Origin: Arenicella xantha
GTDB lineage: Bacteria; Pseudomonadota; Gammaproteobacteria; Arenicellales; Arenicellaceae
Assembly (NCBI RefSeq): GCF_003315245.1
Contig: NZ_QNRT01000002.1
Location: 1,162,206-1,226,205, forward strand
Length of the DNA stretch: 64,000 bases
Reading direction: 5' to 3'
The position numbers were made by a program, and so were the translations under genes. Shown here one piece after another: positions 39,097-47,978 of this stretch. The notes below the pieces were generated by a model. That model ran no database searches, had not been told where the DNA came from, and saw nothing but the letters and a program-made list of their open reading frames with translations. Within the stretch, counting starts at the first letter, position 1. The number at the start of each line of letters is the position of its first letter.

Positions 39097-40476
39097 CTAC
39101 TTTGAGTTGTTCGGAGTGTAAGCACGGTCTTCCGGATGCTTGCCGGGAAGATCATAATTATGCATGTGCAGCAGCGATTGCGCCGGCTTGCTAGAGAGAT
39201 AGAAAACCGCACCGATGTAGCTCACCATCAAAAAACTGTACATGGTGAAATAGGCGACTAAGGTCGTCAGCAAAATGCCAGGGGGATGATCAGCCACAAC
39301 ATCAGCTGTTTTAATCAGTCCTGACACAATCCAAGGTTGACGTCCAATTTCAGTAACATACCAGCCCGCCAATACTGCGATCCAGCCAGAAAACGTCATA
39401 CCGAACAGGGCTCTTAAACCCCATTTATTAATCCGTTCACGCCGCCACAATTGCCAAGCGCATACCCACGATACCAACAACATCAACATGCCGACTCCGA
39501 CCATAACTCGGAACGACCAAAACACCGGAGCAACTGGAGGATGCTCACCAACAAATTCATTGAGTCCTCGCACCTCGCCGTCTAGGTCGTGAGTCAATAT
39601 CAAGCTAGCCAATTTAGGGATTTTTATCGCCGCACGAGTAGATCGAGTCTCTTCGTCAGGAAATCCAAATAGCGTCAAAGGTGCGCCTTTCTCTGTTTCC
39701 CAAACCCCTTCCATCGCTGCGACTTTTGCAGGTTGATGCTCCAAGGTGTTAAGACCGTGCAAGTCACCAATAAATATTTGAGTAGGAATTAAAATGGCCG
39801 CAGCAAACACCGCTACCCGCATGACTTTAGCCGTGGCTGGTCCATCAACACCACGCAAGGTTCGCCAAGCACTAACGCCCGCGACCAAGAACGAAGCCGT
39901 CAACAAACAAGCGACCATCATGTGGGCAAAGCGGTACGGGAACGACGGGTTGAAGATCACCTCGAACCAGCTATCAACGATCATCTCGCCATTTTCATAC
40001 ATAAAGCCGGCGGGAGTTTGCATCCAAGAGTTGAGACTCAGTATCCAAAATGCCGAGAGCGTGGTACCAAGCGCCACGACCATAGTCGAGATAAGGTGAA
40101 GCTTGTTCGATACCCGACTTTTACCAAACAACATGATTCCCAAGAATGACGCTTCGAGAAAGAATGCGGTAAGTACTTCGTAGCCTAATAACGGACCAGC
40201 AATGTTACCAGCCTGCTCCATAAAACCAGGCCAATTGGTTCCGAACTGAAAACTCATGACAATGCCGGTAACCACACCAAGCGCAAAGGTTAAGGCGAAC
40301 ACCTTTACCCAAAATGCGTAGATAAATTCCCAGTGAGGATCGCGAGTCAGAGTGAAGCGGACTCGGAAATAGATAATGAAATAAGCCAGCCCGATCGTGA
40401 TGGTCGGGAACAGAATATGGAAACTAATATTCAGCGCAAACTGAATTCGCGACAACAAAAAGGGATCGAATTCCAT
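39097..40476 (-). CDS. cydA: Cytochrome bd-type (cyanide-insensitive) oxidase subunit I
   Basis: Quinol oxidase haem subunit of 459 residues. The haem ligand His is in NISFHILFP, the haem-pocket glutamates are in LGYEVLTAFFLEASFLGIMLFG, and EIGRQPWIVSG is the GRQPW signature. The protein is about 60 residues shorter than E. coli CydA, and the quinol loop is short, which is the CIO subclass. The pair reduces oxygen without pumping protons and usually serves under cyanide, low oxygen or stress. GGAG precedes the ATG. cydDC is not in the window. Confidence 0.94.
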   Translation of the reverse strand: MEFDPFLLSRIQFALNISFHILFPTITIGLAYFIIYFRVRFTLTRDPHWEFIYAFWVKVFALTFALGVVTGIVMSFQFGTNWPGFMEQAGNIAGPLLGYEVLTAFFLEASFLGIMLFGKSRVSNKLHLISTMVVALGTTLSAFWILSLNSWMQTPAGFMYENGEMIVDSWFEVIFNPSFPYRFAHMMVACLLTASFLVAGVSAWRTLRGVDGPATAKVMRVAVFAAAILIPTQIFIGDLHGLNTLEHQPAKVAAMEGVWETEKGAPLTLFGFPDEETRSTRAAIKIPKLASLILTHDLDGEVRGLNEFVGEHPPVAPVFWSFRVMVGVGMLMLLVSWVCAWQLWRRERINKWGLRALFGMTFSGWIAVLAGWYVTEIGRQPWIVSGLIKTADVVADHPPGILLTTLVAYFTMYSFLMVSYIGAVFYLSSKPAQSLLHMHNYDLPGKHPEDRAYTPNNSK

Positions 40477-40610
40477 AGCAAACTCCGGTGTTTAACTCGA
40501 ACCGAGTATAGAGTATGCCCTGCCTTGCAAACATGAAGTTTGACCGAACTCGTCATGACGTTCGGCCATATTGATCATAGATACAGGTTATTAACCGTCT
40601 AAGCTAAAAG

Positions 40611-41708
40611 TTAGTCATCTTCAGTTAAAAGCAAATTCACCATTGGTGACAAAGGCGGCACACACATTTTGCGGGGCGCAGGTAGTGGCGCTCGCTCATC
40701 CAAATAGCTTGGTGCTGTCGGTGACGTAGCTAAAAAGGTAGCATTTAACGTTGCAGAAAACACACCGCAAGACTTACTTCCACTCGCAGTGCCCGCCGCA
40801 TTCTTACCAACAACTGTGCCGACCACGTCGATAACCACGATACACGTGCCAACACCGCCGATATCAAACGTGTATTGGCCGCTAAAAGAACCATTACTCT
40901 GTACGGTGGTGTTAAACGACTCATCGTCAACCGTAAACAACATAGTACGATCGTCATTAAGTAGAATCGACATAGGTTCAGTAAAGTCTGACGTACCGGA
41001 ACCGCCGCCGGTTATCGCAATCGTTGCATTGGCAGTTCCCGAATAGGTATGCAACCTATTTTCTGGCACTGGTGGTTCCGGTTCAACACACACCTCGGGT
41101 TCCTCTGGCTCTTCAGGAACCACAACATCATCAATGGGGCGACCATCTGGTCCGCGGGGAACTTCCTCAAAATTAATATTGTTAGTCGGCCCCTCCTCCC
41201 AGCGATACAGTGCTACGTTACTGCGCTCAGCAACATTATTATCCAGTAGATTGAAGCGCGCCATCCCGCTAGTCATAAAACCATAAACTTCACCTTTAGC
41301 TGGCTTCCACTCAAATCCAGGGCGGAGAAACGGAGCTCGCTTGATTTGCTGGCCATTAACTGCCTCGATATTTTTATCAGTTTGGCCATAGCGCATATAT
41401 TCAAAGGTAGTGGCATACCAACGCCCCTCATACTTAATAAAAATCCAGAGTGAACGATTACAACAACTGTTCCTTAATGTGTTGTGGTATCGGGCAGGCC
41501 AAACGTTGCGCTTAGTATCGTTAATAATCAGTCGCGAACCGCTCACATTCACCGATATCTGTGAGGTTTGGCTCCAACCTGAAACATTGGGATCAATCCA
41601 AGTGACATCAGAAAAATCGTTAGGGAATGCCGCATTTGCAGCGGTAGAGATTAGCGTGCTCAGCAGTATGCTAGCGAGGATCACCTTCATGGCGTATTTT
41701 ATAGTCAT
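40611..41708 (-). CDS. Exported two-part protein of unknown function
   Basis: Predicted exported protein of 365 residues, not recognised. A signal peptide spans residues 1-26 (ILASILLSTLISTAANA). The first part (about 27-190) has a Trp/Tyr/Arg-rich beta-strand look and a Cys pair (NSCCNRS). A Pro/Glu linker (EEPEEPEVCVEPEPPVPE, about 200-217) leads to a second beta-rich domain (about 220-330) with Gly/Ser/Thr repeats and two cysteines. The domain pattern suggests a secreted or surface protein. It is a single gene between cydA and acnB, and no function can be given. Confidence 0.75.
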   Translation of the reverse strand: MTIKYAMKVILASILLSTLISTAANAAFPNDFSDVTWIDPNVSGWSQTSQISVNVSGSRLIINDTKRNVWPARYHNTLRNSCCNRSLWIFIKYEGRWYATTFEYMRYGQTDKNIEAVNGQQIKRAPFLRPGFEWKPAKGEVYGFMTSGMARFNLLDNNVAERSNVALYRWEEGPTNNINFEEVPRGPDGRPIDDVVVPEEPEEPEVCVEPEPPVPENRLHTYSGTANATIAITGGGSGTSDFTEPMSILLNDDRTMLFTVDDESFNTTVQSNGSFSGQYTFDIGGVGTCIVVIDVVGTVVGKNAAGTASGSKSCGVFSATLNATFLATSPTAPSYLDERAPLPAPRKMCVPPLSPMVNLLLTEDD

Positions 41709-41849
41709 GGCAATTATCTTGTGAGTCAGGTTGGCACAACTTAGGATGTTGCGCCATTGGGTATGGTTTGTTTATAGCACAGCTCGACAACTGACACATC
41801 ACAGACAATAAACGTCAGCCGAATACCGCCTGTTGCTGGACAAAAGGGC

Positions 41850-41884
41850 AAAAAAAAGCCCCGAAACACGTTTCGAGGCTTTTG
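41850..41884 (-). terminator. Rho-independent terminator of acnB
   Basis: On the minus strand the stem AAAAGCC-CGAAAC / GTTTCG-GGCTTTT, with one mismatch and a two-base tip, is followed by eight T residues. It lies 19 bases past the acnB stop. Confidence 0.88.
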
Positions 41885-41903
41885 ATTCAAACTAAATAGT
41901 CGC

Positions 41904-44492
41904 TCAAGACTCCAGCACAACCTTATCTGCCGCGGCTTGATACTTCGGCAACTTATTGAAATTTAGATACTGATAAACTTCGTCAGCAACCAAATCTAGG
42001 TTTTTCGCGATATCCATATACTCGCTAACCGTTGGCAATTTACCCTTCACTGCCGCAACAGCCGCGAGCTCAGCCGAAGCCAAGTACACATTCGCCCCAT
42101 CACCTAAACGATTTGGGAAGTTACGAGTTGATGTCGAAACCACAGTGGAACCGGCCGCCACACGTGCCTGGTTGCCCATGCACAAAGAACAACCAGGCAT
42201 TTCGGTTCGAGCTCCGGCTCGGCCAAAAGTAGCATAATGACCTTCGGCGGTCAGCTGAGCTTCGTCCATTTTTGTTGGTGGCACAATCCACGTTCGGGTC
42301 GGAACCGGCTCGCCCATTTCGTCAAACAGTTTAGCCGCAGCGCGGAAGTGACCGATGTTGGTCATGCACGAGCCAATAAACACTTCGTCAATTCCAACTT
42401 CACCTTGACTCAATACATCCGACAGAGTTTTCGCATCGTCTGGGTCGTTAGGACAACACAAAATTGGCTCCTTAATTTCATTAAGATCAATCTCAATGAT
42501 TTCGTGATATTCCGCATCCGCATCCGCCTCTAACAAATCGGGGCTCTCCAGCCAAGCTTGCATGTCCATGATTCGACGCGAGATAGTACGCTTATCGCCA
42601 TAGCCCTCTGAAATCATCCACTTCAACATGGTGATATTAGAGTTAATGTATTCAATGATTGGCTCTTTATTAAGTTTAATCGTACAACCGCCTGCTGAGC
42701 GCTCGGCTGACGCATCGGCAATCTCAAATGCTTGCTCGACTTTAAGGTCAGGTAAACCTTCGATTTCAAGGATACGACCAGAGAACACGTTCTTCTTACC
42801 TTCTTTAGCAACGGTAAGATGACCTTGTTTGATGGCATACAACGGAATCGCATGCACCAAGTCTCGCAATGTAATGCCAGGTTGCATTTTTCCTTTAAAA
42901 CGAACCAAAACGGACTCAGGCATATCCAGTGGCATAACACCAGTGGCAGCAGCAAATGCCACCAAACCAGAACCAGCGGGGAAAGAAATGCCGATCGGGA
43001 AACGCGTATGCGAGTCACCGCCAGTGCCGACCGTGTCAGGCAGCAACATGCGATTCAACCAAGAATGGATAATACCGTCGCCAGGTTTCAACGAAACACC
43101 ACCGCGATTCATAATAAAATCAGGCAATTGAGCGTGCGTGGTGACATCAACAGGCTTAGGATACGCAGCCGTATGGCAAAAAGACTGCATCACTAGATCC
43201 GCAGAGAAACCAAGGCAAGCTAAGTCTTTCAACTCGTCACGAGTCATCGGGCCAGTGGTATCTTGTGAACCGACGGTAGTCATTTTTGGTTCGCAATATT
43301 GGCCTGGGCGTACACCTTCCATACCACACGCTTTACCCACCATTTTCTGAGCCAAGGTATAGCCTTTTGACGAGCTAACAACAGGCTCCGGCAAACGAAA
43401 CAAATCAGACGCAGGTAATCCTAGCGACTCGCGTGCGCGCGTAGTCAAACCACGACCAATGATCAATGGGATACGGCCGCCGGCACGCACCTCATCTAAT
43501 AACACTTGAGTCTTCAACTCAAAAGTTGAAAGCACTTCGTCAGTGCCATGCTTTTTAACCACGCCCGCATAAGGGTAGACGTCGATCACATCGCCCATTT
43601 CCATTTTTGACACATCCATTTCGATTGGCAAGGCGCCAGAATCTTCCATGGTGTTGTAGAAAATAGGAGCTATTTTATTACCGAAACAGTAACCGCCATC
43701 ACGCTTATTTGGAATAAAAGGAATATCATCGCCCATCGTCCACAATACCGAATTGGTTGCTGACTTACGCGATGAACCGGTTCCAACCACGTCGCCAACA
43801 TAAGCAACTGGATGACCTTTTTCTTTAAGCTCTTCGATCTTAGCAAGCGGATCGCCATTCACATCAAAGCCGTCACGCGGCATTTTCAACATAGCTAGCG
43901 CATGCAAAGGAATATCAGGGCGCGACCATGCGTCCGGGGCTGGCGACAAGTCATCAGTATTCGTTTCGCCTGGCACCATAAATACGGTAACAGTAATTTT
44001 TTCGGCGAGTTCGTCCTTACTAGTAAACCACTCGGCATCAGCCCAAGATTGAATTACTTTCTGAGCATGGGCATTACCGGCATCGGCTTTTTCTTTAACG
44101 TCATAAAACGCATCAAACATCAGCAAAGTGTGCGACAACGCTTGTGCGGCTTCATCCGCTAACTTCGGAATATCCAGAGCTTTAATCAGTGGCTCAATAT
44201 TATAGCCACCAAGCATAGAACCCAAAATTTCAACCGCACGTTCGTCAGAAATCAACGGACAAGTCACTGAGCCATCGGCAAGTGATGCCAAAAAGCTCGC
44301 CTTCACATAGGCCGCTTGGTCTACTCCAGCTGGTACCCGCTGGGTAAACAGCTCAACTAGAAACTCTTCTTCACCAGCCGGAGGATTCTTCATTAACTCG
44401 ATCAATTCGGCAACTTGGGTAGCATCTAGGGGTAATGGAACAATCCCCATTTCTGCTCGTTCAGCGACGTGCGCGCGGTAGGCTTCTAACAC
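41904..44492 (-). CDS. acnB: Aconitate hydratase B
   Basis: TCA-cycle [4Fe-4S] enzyme of 862 residues, the usual AcnB length, that interconverts citrate and isocitrate through cis-aconitate. The AcnB N-terminal HEAT-like domain comes first ([24 protein letters not shown]). Cluster cysteines are in [10 protein letters not shown] and [15 protein letters not shown], and the substrate arginine is in [12 protein letters not shown]. It starts with GTG at 44492 with GAGGA seven bases upstream. Single gene with its own terminator. Intact. Confidence 0.97.
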   Translation of the reverse strand: MLEAYRAHVAERAEMGIVPLPLDATQVAELIELMKNPPAGEEEFLVELFTQRVPAGVDQAAYVKASFLASLADGSVTCPLISDERAVEILGSMLGGYNIEPLIKALDIPKLADEAAQALSHTLLMFDAFYDVKEKADAGNAHAQKVIQSWADAEWFTSKDELAEKITVTVFMVPGETNTDDLSPAPDAWSRPDIPLHALAMLKMPRDGFDVNGDPLAKIEELKEKGHPVAYVGDVVGTGSSRKSATNSVLWTMGDDIPFIPNKRDGGYCFGNKIAPIFYNTMEDSGALPIEMDVSKMEMGDVIDVYPYAGVVKKHGTDEVLSTFELKTQVLLDEVRAGGRIPLIIGRGLTTRARESLGLPASDLFRLPEPVVSSSKGYTLAQKMVGKACGMEGVRPGQYCEPKMTTVGSQDTTGPMTRDELKDLACLGFSADLVMQSFCHTAAYPKPVDVTTHAQLPDFIMNRGGVSLKPGDGIIHSWLNRMLLPDTVGTGGDSHTRFPIGISFPAGSGLVAFAAATGVMPLDMPESVLVRFKGKMQPGITLRDLVHAIPLYAIKQGHLTVAKEGKKNVFSGRILEIEGLPDLKVEQAFEIADASAERSAGGCTIKLNKEPIIEYINSNITMLKWMISEGYGDKRTISRRIMDMQAWLESPDLLEADADAEYHEIIEIDLNEIKEPILCCPNDPDDAKTLSDVLSQGEVGIDEVFIGSCMTNIGHFRAAAKLFDEMGEPVPTRTWIVPPTKMDEAQLTAEGHYATFGRAGARTEMPGCSLCMGNQARVAAGSTVVSTSTRNFPNRLGDGANVYLASAELAAVAAVKGKLPTVSEYMDIAKNLDLVADEVYQYLNFNKLPKYQAAADKVVLES

Positions 44493-44703
44493 AATATTTC
44501 CTCGGCTTATTAGCTAGTGACAGTTGGATTGTTAAAGGAGGTTTCTCAACTTTGATCCAAACACAATGGCGTTTTAGAGAGCAGTATGTACCTGCTCTGG
44601 ACGCGGGCGGATTTTACTATACACAGGGGCAAACTTGAAGTGATACAATCACACTACCCCGCTTGATTGGGTTTATCTTGATTATCATGAGTGTGAATAC
44701 ACA

Positions 44704-45957
44704 TTGAACGACGTTCCGATAGGAATTTTATTCCTCGCCTTACTGCTGCTGATTCTACTATCAGCATTCTTCTCTTCATCAGAAACCGCGATGATGGCGG
44801 TTAACCGTTATCGTATTCGCACGCTGGCCGATCAAGGCAATCGCAGCGCGAAGCTAGTAATGACTCTGCTGGAAACACCAGACAAACTACTCGGCACGAT
44901 TCTGTTTGGCAACAACGTGGCTAACATCGCCGCATCGACACTCGCGACGGTAGTCGGCCTGCGCTTATTTGGTGATGTTGGCCTAGCCTACGCGCCGATC
45001 CTACTGGTATTTGTAGTACTGGTCTTTGCTGAGGTCGCGCCAAAAACACTGGCCGCAGTTAATCCTGAACGCATCGCGTATCCAGCAGCTTGGGTCTTAG
45101 CATTTTTACAAATTGTCCTGTCTCCCTTCGTCTGGCTGGTCAAAATATTTGCCAACGGCCTGCTTAACCTCGTTGGTGTCAGTGTACAAGCTCAAAACCA
45201 AGCATTAAGCAGTGAAGAGTTACGCGCCGCGGTAAATGAGTCGAGTGAAAAGATTGATCTCTCACATCAGGAAATGCTGCTACGCATTCTCGAAATGGAG
45301 AAAGTGACAGTGGAAGACGTAATGATTCCTCGCGCCGACATGGAAGCCATTGACCTAGAAGACGACTGGGACGAAATTGTCGAACAGCTGGCGACATCAC
45401 ACCATACGCGGGTACCGGTATTTAGCGGCTCGATGGATAATATGCTCGGAATAGCGCATATCCGTAAGATGTTTTATCTGACACACATGGCCGATTTTAA
45501 TCGAGAAACTATGCTGTCGATGATCAGGGAACCTTATTTCATTCCCGAAAACACGTCAGTAACCCATGCGCTCACTAACCTGCAAGAGCAACGGCGCCGA
45601 TTTGGCATCGTTGTGGATGAATATGGAGACATCAAAGGCTTGGTCACGTTAGAAATGATCCTAGAAGAAGTCGTAGGCGACTTCACCACGATTGTGCCCG
45701 GAATGGATGACGACATTACCGCTGAAACAGACGGCTCCTATCTGGTTCGCGGCAATACCTACCTGCGAGACATAAACCGACAATTAGGCTGGGAACTACC
45801 AACCGACAACGTAAAAACCGTGAACGGCTTGATTACCGAGCAGCTAGAACATATTCCGGTAGCCAGCACTTGTTTTAAACTCGGAGACTACACGGTCGAG
45901 ATTGTGCAAACTCGAGATACCTCAGTTCATGTAGCCCGATTGAAGCGACTTTCATGA
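44704..45957 (+). CDS. CNNM/CorC-type membrane protein (YfjD/HlyC family)
   Basis: Protein of 417 residues. The DUF21 membrane domain spans about residues 1-180 (SSSETAMMAVNRYRIRTLA), a CBS pair follows (about 205-325, DVMIPRADMEAID), and a C-terminal CorC_HlyC domain (about 340-415) ends the chain. Relatives export Mg2+ or Co2+, or help resist polyamine and divalent-ion stress. The start is TTG at 44704: no ATG or GTG lies in frame between it and the upstream stop, and the first membrane helix begins seven residues later. It is divergent from acnB. Confidence 0.9.
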   Translation: MNDVPIGILFLALLLLILLSAFFSSSETAMMAVNRYRIRTLADQGNRSAKLVMTLLETPDKLLGTILFGNNVANIAASTLATVVGLRLFGDVGLAYAPILLVFVVLVFAEVAPKTLAAVNPERIAYPAAWVLAFLQIVLSPFVWLVKIFANGLLNLVGVSVQAQNQALSSEELRAAVNESSEKIDLSHQEMLLRILEMEKVTVEDVMIPRADMEAIDLEDDWDEIVEQLATSHHTRVPVFSGSMDNMLGIAHIRKMFYLTHMADFNRETMLSMIREPYFIPENTSVTHALTNLQEQRRRFGIVVDEYGDIKGLVTLEMILEEVVGDFTTIVPGMDDDITAETDGSYLVRGNTYLRDINRQLGWELPTDNVKTVNGLITEQLEHIPVASTCFKLGDYTVEIVQTRDTSVHVARLKRLS

Positions 45958-46149
45958 CTAAACAATGAGTAATTGGACACTGATTTAACAAAATTGTCGC
46001 TGAACCACGACGAACGATAGACACCGGACGCCATTTAACCAATAATTACAAATACTTGAAAAAGCCGTTTCTGAGCTTGCCCAGCCCAGCTCTTTTAAGA
46101 TATATTTCTAGAAATAACAATTACATATATACGATACTGAATCCATATT

Positions 46150-46728
46150 ATGAAAAATTTAGCCCTTACCCTAGCTATGGCCGCACTTTTGGCAGCGTGC
46201 AGCAGCGGATCAACCGTCTCACCTTTGCCATCAACCACTAACAGCCAGTTCTCTGGTACTTATCAAAACCTGAATAACACGCAGAGCGGCACCGTCCGAA
46301 TGGACCTTGTTGAGACTGACGGCGACGGCACATCGGCTGTGTCTGGAAATATTATTTTCACCGCCAACGGCAACAACTGCCTAAACAATGGTCAAGTGAC
46401 CGGCACATCTAATGGCTTCAACATCTCGTTAACGGCACCCATTACCCGCGACGAATATACCATTACTACCACGATCACTCGCTCTGATAACTCAGCATCT
46501 GTTAGCGTCCGCACATCAAGCACCGGAACTGTTGGCACAGTATCGCGCGTCAATGCGAATGGCGATTCCGAGCAAGTAGTAACTCAAGTAGCGTCACTTT
46601 CTGGTAACATAAATATTCAATTAGCTATTTCAAACAATGGCAATACACTGTCTGGCACTTACACCACTGACGGTAATGTGTGCAGTAACCAGACTGGTAC
46701 TGGCGACATGACATTGAATCGCATCTAA
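46150..46728 (+). CDS. Putative lipoprotein of unknown function
   Basis: Lipoprotein of 192 residues with lipobox LLAAC (Cys17), followed by Ser-Ser-Gly, which favours the outer membrane. The mature part is rich in Thr, Ser, Asn and Gly, with beta-strand spacing and two Cys-containing segments (NNCLNNGQVTGT and NVCSNQTGTG), perhaps two related halves. No family was recognised. There is no clear Shine-Dalgarno. A strong terminator hairpin lies 77 bases after the stop, inside the next gene. Confidence 0.8.
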   Translation: MKNLALTLAMAALLAACSSGSTVSPLPSTTNSQFSGTYQNLNNTQSGTVRMDLVETDGDGTSAVSGNIIFTANGNNCLNNGQVTGTSNGFNISLTAPITRDEYTITTTITRSDNSASVSVRTSSTGTVGTVSRVNANGDSEQVVTQVASLSGNINIQLAISNNGNTLSGTYTTDGNVCSNQTGTGDMTLNRI

Positions 46729-46751
46729 CACATTGGCCAAAACGTGCTTTA

Positions 46752-47273
46752 ATGAGAGGCATGAATAAAAACGGTATCAAAGTGAAACAAAGCAGTACCA
46801 TTTTAAAGGTCACCACCCTATTCGTGGTGGCCTTTTTATTTGCTCCTTTCAGCTCAGCATCGAATGACAAGAGCGATTCAGTTAACAACAGCGAAGCCAG
46901 CCATAAGCTGTATTTCGCCTTGCCAGACAAACATGCCTTCCCCCAACAGGAAGCGAAAACCGAATTTGATTGCTCGGATAAAATCTACAGCGTTATTGAG
47001 CTCACCAATTTCAAACATGGCCGACATGCCATTACAATTGTATGGACCGATCCATCAGGCACTGATCGAGAACGCACCGAGTACCCCTTTTCAGTTTTTG
47101 AAAAAGAAACTCGACTGTGGGGCTGGCTTGAACTTTCGCGCGCACGCGGTGCTGGCATGCTGCAATGGCTAAATCCAGCAGCCGGCTTAGAAGAATTTAT
47201 CGGTCCTTGGGTTGCCACCATTTATATTGACGGCAAGAAACTGGAAAGTGGAAGCTTTGAGGTGCTCTGCTAA
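46752..47273 (+). CDS. Exported protein of unknown function
   Basis: Predicted exported protein of 173 residues (or 170 from the ATG at 46761), not recognised. The signal peptide is residues about 10-36 (ILKVTTLFVVAFLFAPFSSA). The mature part has beta-strand-like segments (HAITIVWTDPSGTDRERTEYPF, WVATIYIDGKKLESGSFEVLC) and two cysteines (FDCSDK and the last residue) that could form a disulfide. The layout looks like a single immunoglobulin-like domain. The signal-peptide codons also form a terminator-like hairpin (46805-46838). Confidence 0.75.
   Translation: MRGMNKNGIKVKQSSTILKVTTLFVVAFLFAPFSSASNDKSDSVNNSEASHKLYFALPDKHAFPQQEAKTEFDCSDKIYSVIELTNFKHGRHAITIVWTDPSGTDRERTEYPFSVFEKETRLWGWLELSRARGAGMLQWLNPAAGLEEFIGPWVATIYIDGKKLESGSFEVLC
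46805..46838 (+). terminator. Terminator-like hairpin inside the coding sequence
   Basis: A 12-base stem (AAAGGTCACCAC / GTGGTGGCCTTT, one U-G pair) with a seven-base loop is followed by TTTTTATTT. It has all the marks of a rho-independent terminator for the lipoprotein gene, yet it falls within the signal-peptide codons of the 46752 gene. Confidence 0.65.
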
Positions 47274-47294
47274 TAGCGCCATTGTTTATGCCTA

Positions 47295-47978
47295 CTAGAT
47301 CTGTGACTTTGCTTTCTTCGCCACATTGTCGCGCACATAGATAGGCGCAAAGTCGGCCGCTGCCACAGTTTTATGAGCTAAATATTGCGCCTGAGCAAAG
47401 TCGAGACTAGCACTGGCCCTAGGTAGCTCTACGCCCTTAAGCACATTAAGCCCATCAGACTCAGTTAACGACAACAGTTCCGCGTACTCAAGCCAAGCAT
47501 TACCGACCAACAAAGCATCACTCGAAAGCGCTATATCCGCCGGCGCCGAAACCTTGGCATTACCTAACTGCGACACACTGCCATCTTCGACTAAAAACTG
47601 ACACCAATAGATTTCACCCATACGCGCATCGATACCCGCGATTACTAAGCCGTCGACAGCCGCTTGCCACGCCAATGTTTCGAGCGACGAAACGCCTATC
47701 ATCGGGCAGCCGCAGCCATACGCAATACCTTGCGCAACACCAACACCAATACGTAAACCGGTAAATGATCCAGGACCTTGACTTACCGCCACGGCGTCCA
47801 GCTCAGCCACGCTAAGCTGCGCTTCTTGCAATACCGATTGAACCATAGCCAGCAAGACTTTAGAGTGCACATTAGAACCTACCTCAAATCGCTCGTAGGT
47901 CACTCCATTAACTCGAATCGCCACGCTACAAGCCGAGGTAGCGGTATCGATGGCTAAAATAATCGCTTGCTTGGTCAT
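47295..47978 (-). CDS. tsaB: tRNA t6A37 threonylcarbamoyltransferase partner TsaB
   Basis: Protein of 227 residues with the ASKHA fold start ILAIDTATSACSVAI and the motifs VSQGPGSFTGLRIGVGVAQG and GVSSLETLA. It dimerises with TsaD and is needed for t6A37 in ANN-decoding tRNAs. Its ATG overlaps the helicase stop by four bases, so it is translated together with the YoaA-like helicase, a link also common in other gammaproteobacteria. Confidence 0.95.
   Translation of the reverse strand: MTKQAIILAIDTATSACSVAIRVNGVTYERFEVGSNVHSKVLLAMVQSVLQEAQLSVAELDAVAVSQGPGSFTGLRIGVGVAQGIAYGCGCPMIGVSSLETLAWQAAVDGLVIAGIDARMGEIYWCQFLVEDGSVSQLGNAKVSAPADIALSSDALLVGNAWLEYAELLSLTESDGLNVLKGVELPRASASLDFAQAQYLAHKTVAAADFAPIYVRDNVAKKAKSQI

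Noticed and set aside
40560-40600. An FNR/ANR-like half site TTGATCATAGATAC upstream of cydA
   Set aside because: Only the TTGAT half matches; the second half differs from ATCAA at several positions, so oxygen-regulator control cannot be claimed.
42819-43196. Plus-strand frames of 100-125 codons inside acnB
   Set aside because: Antisense shadows of a highly conserved enzyme, with no independent evidence.
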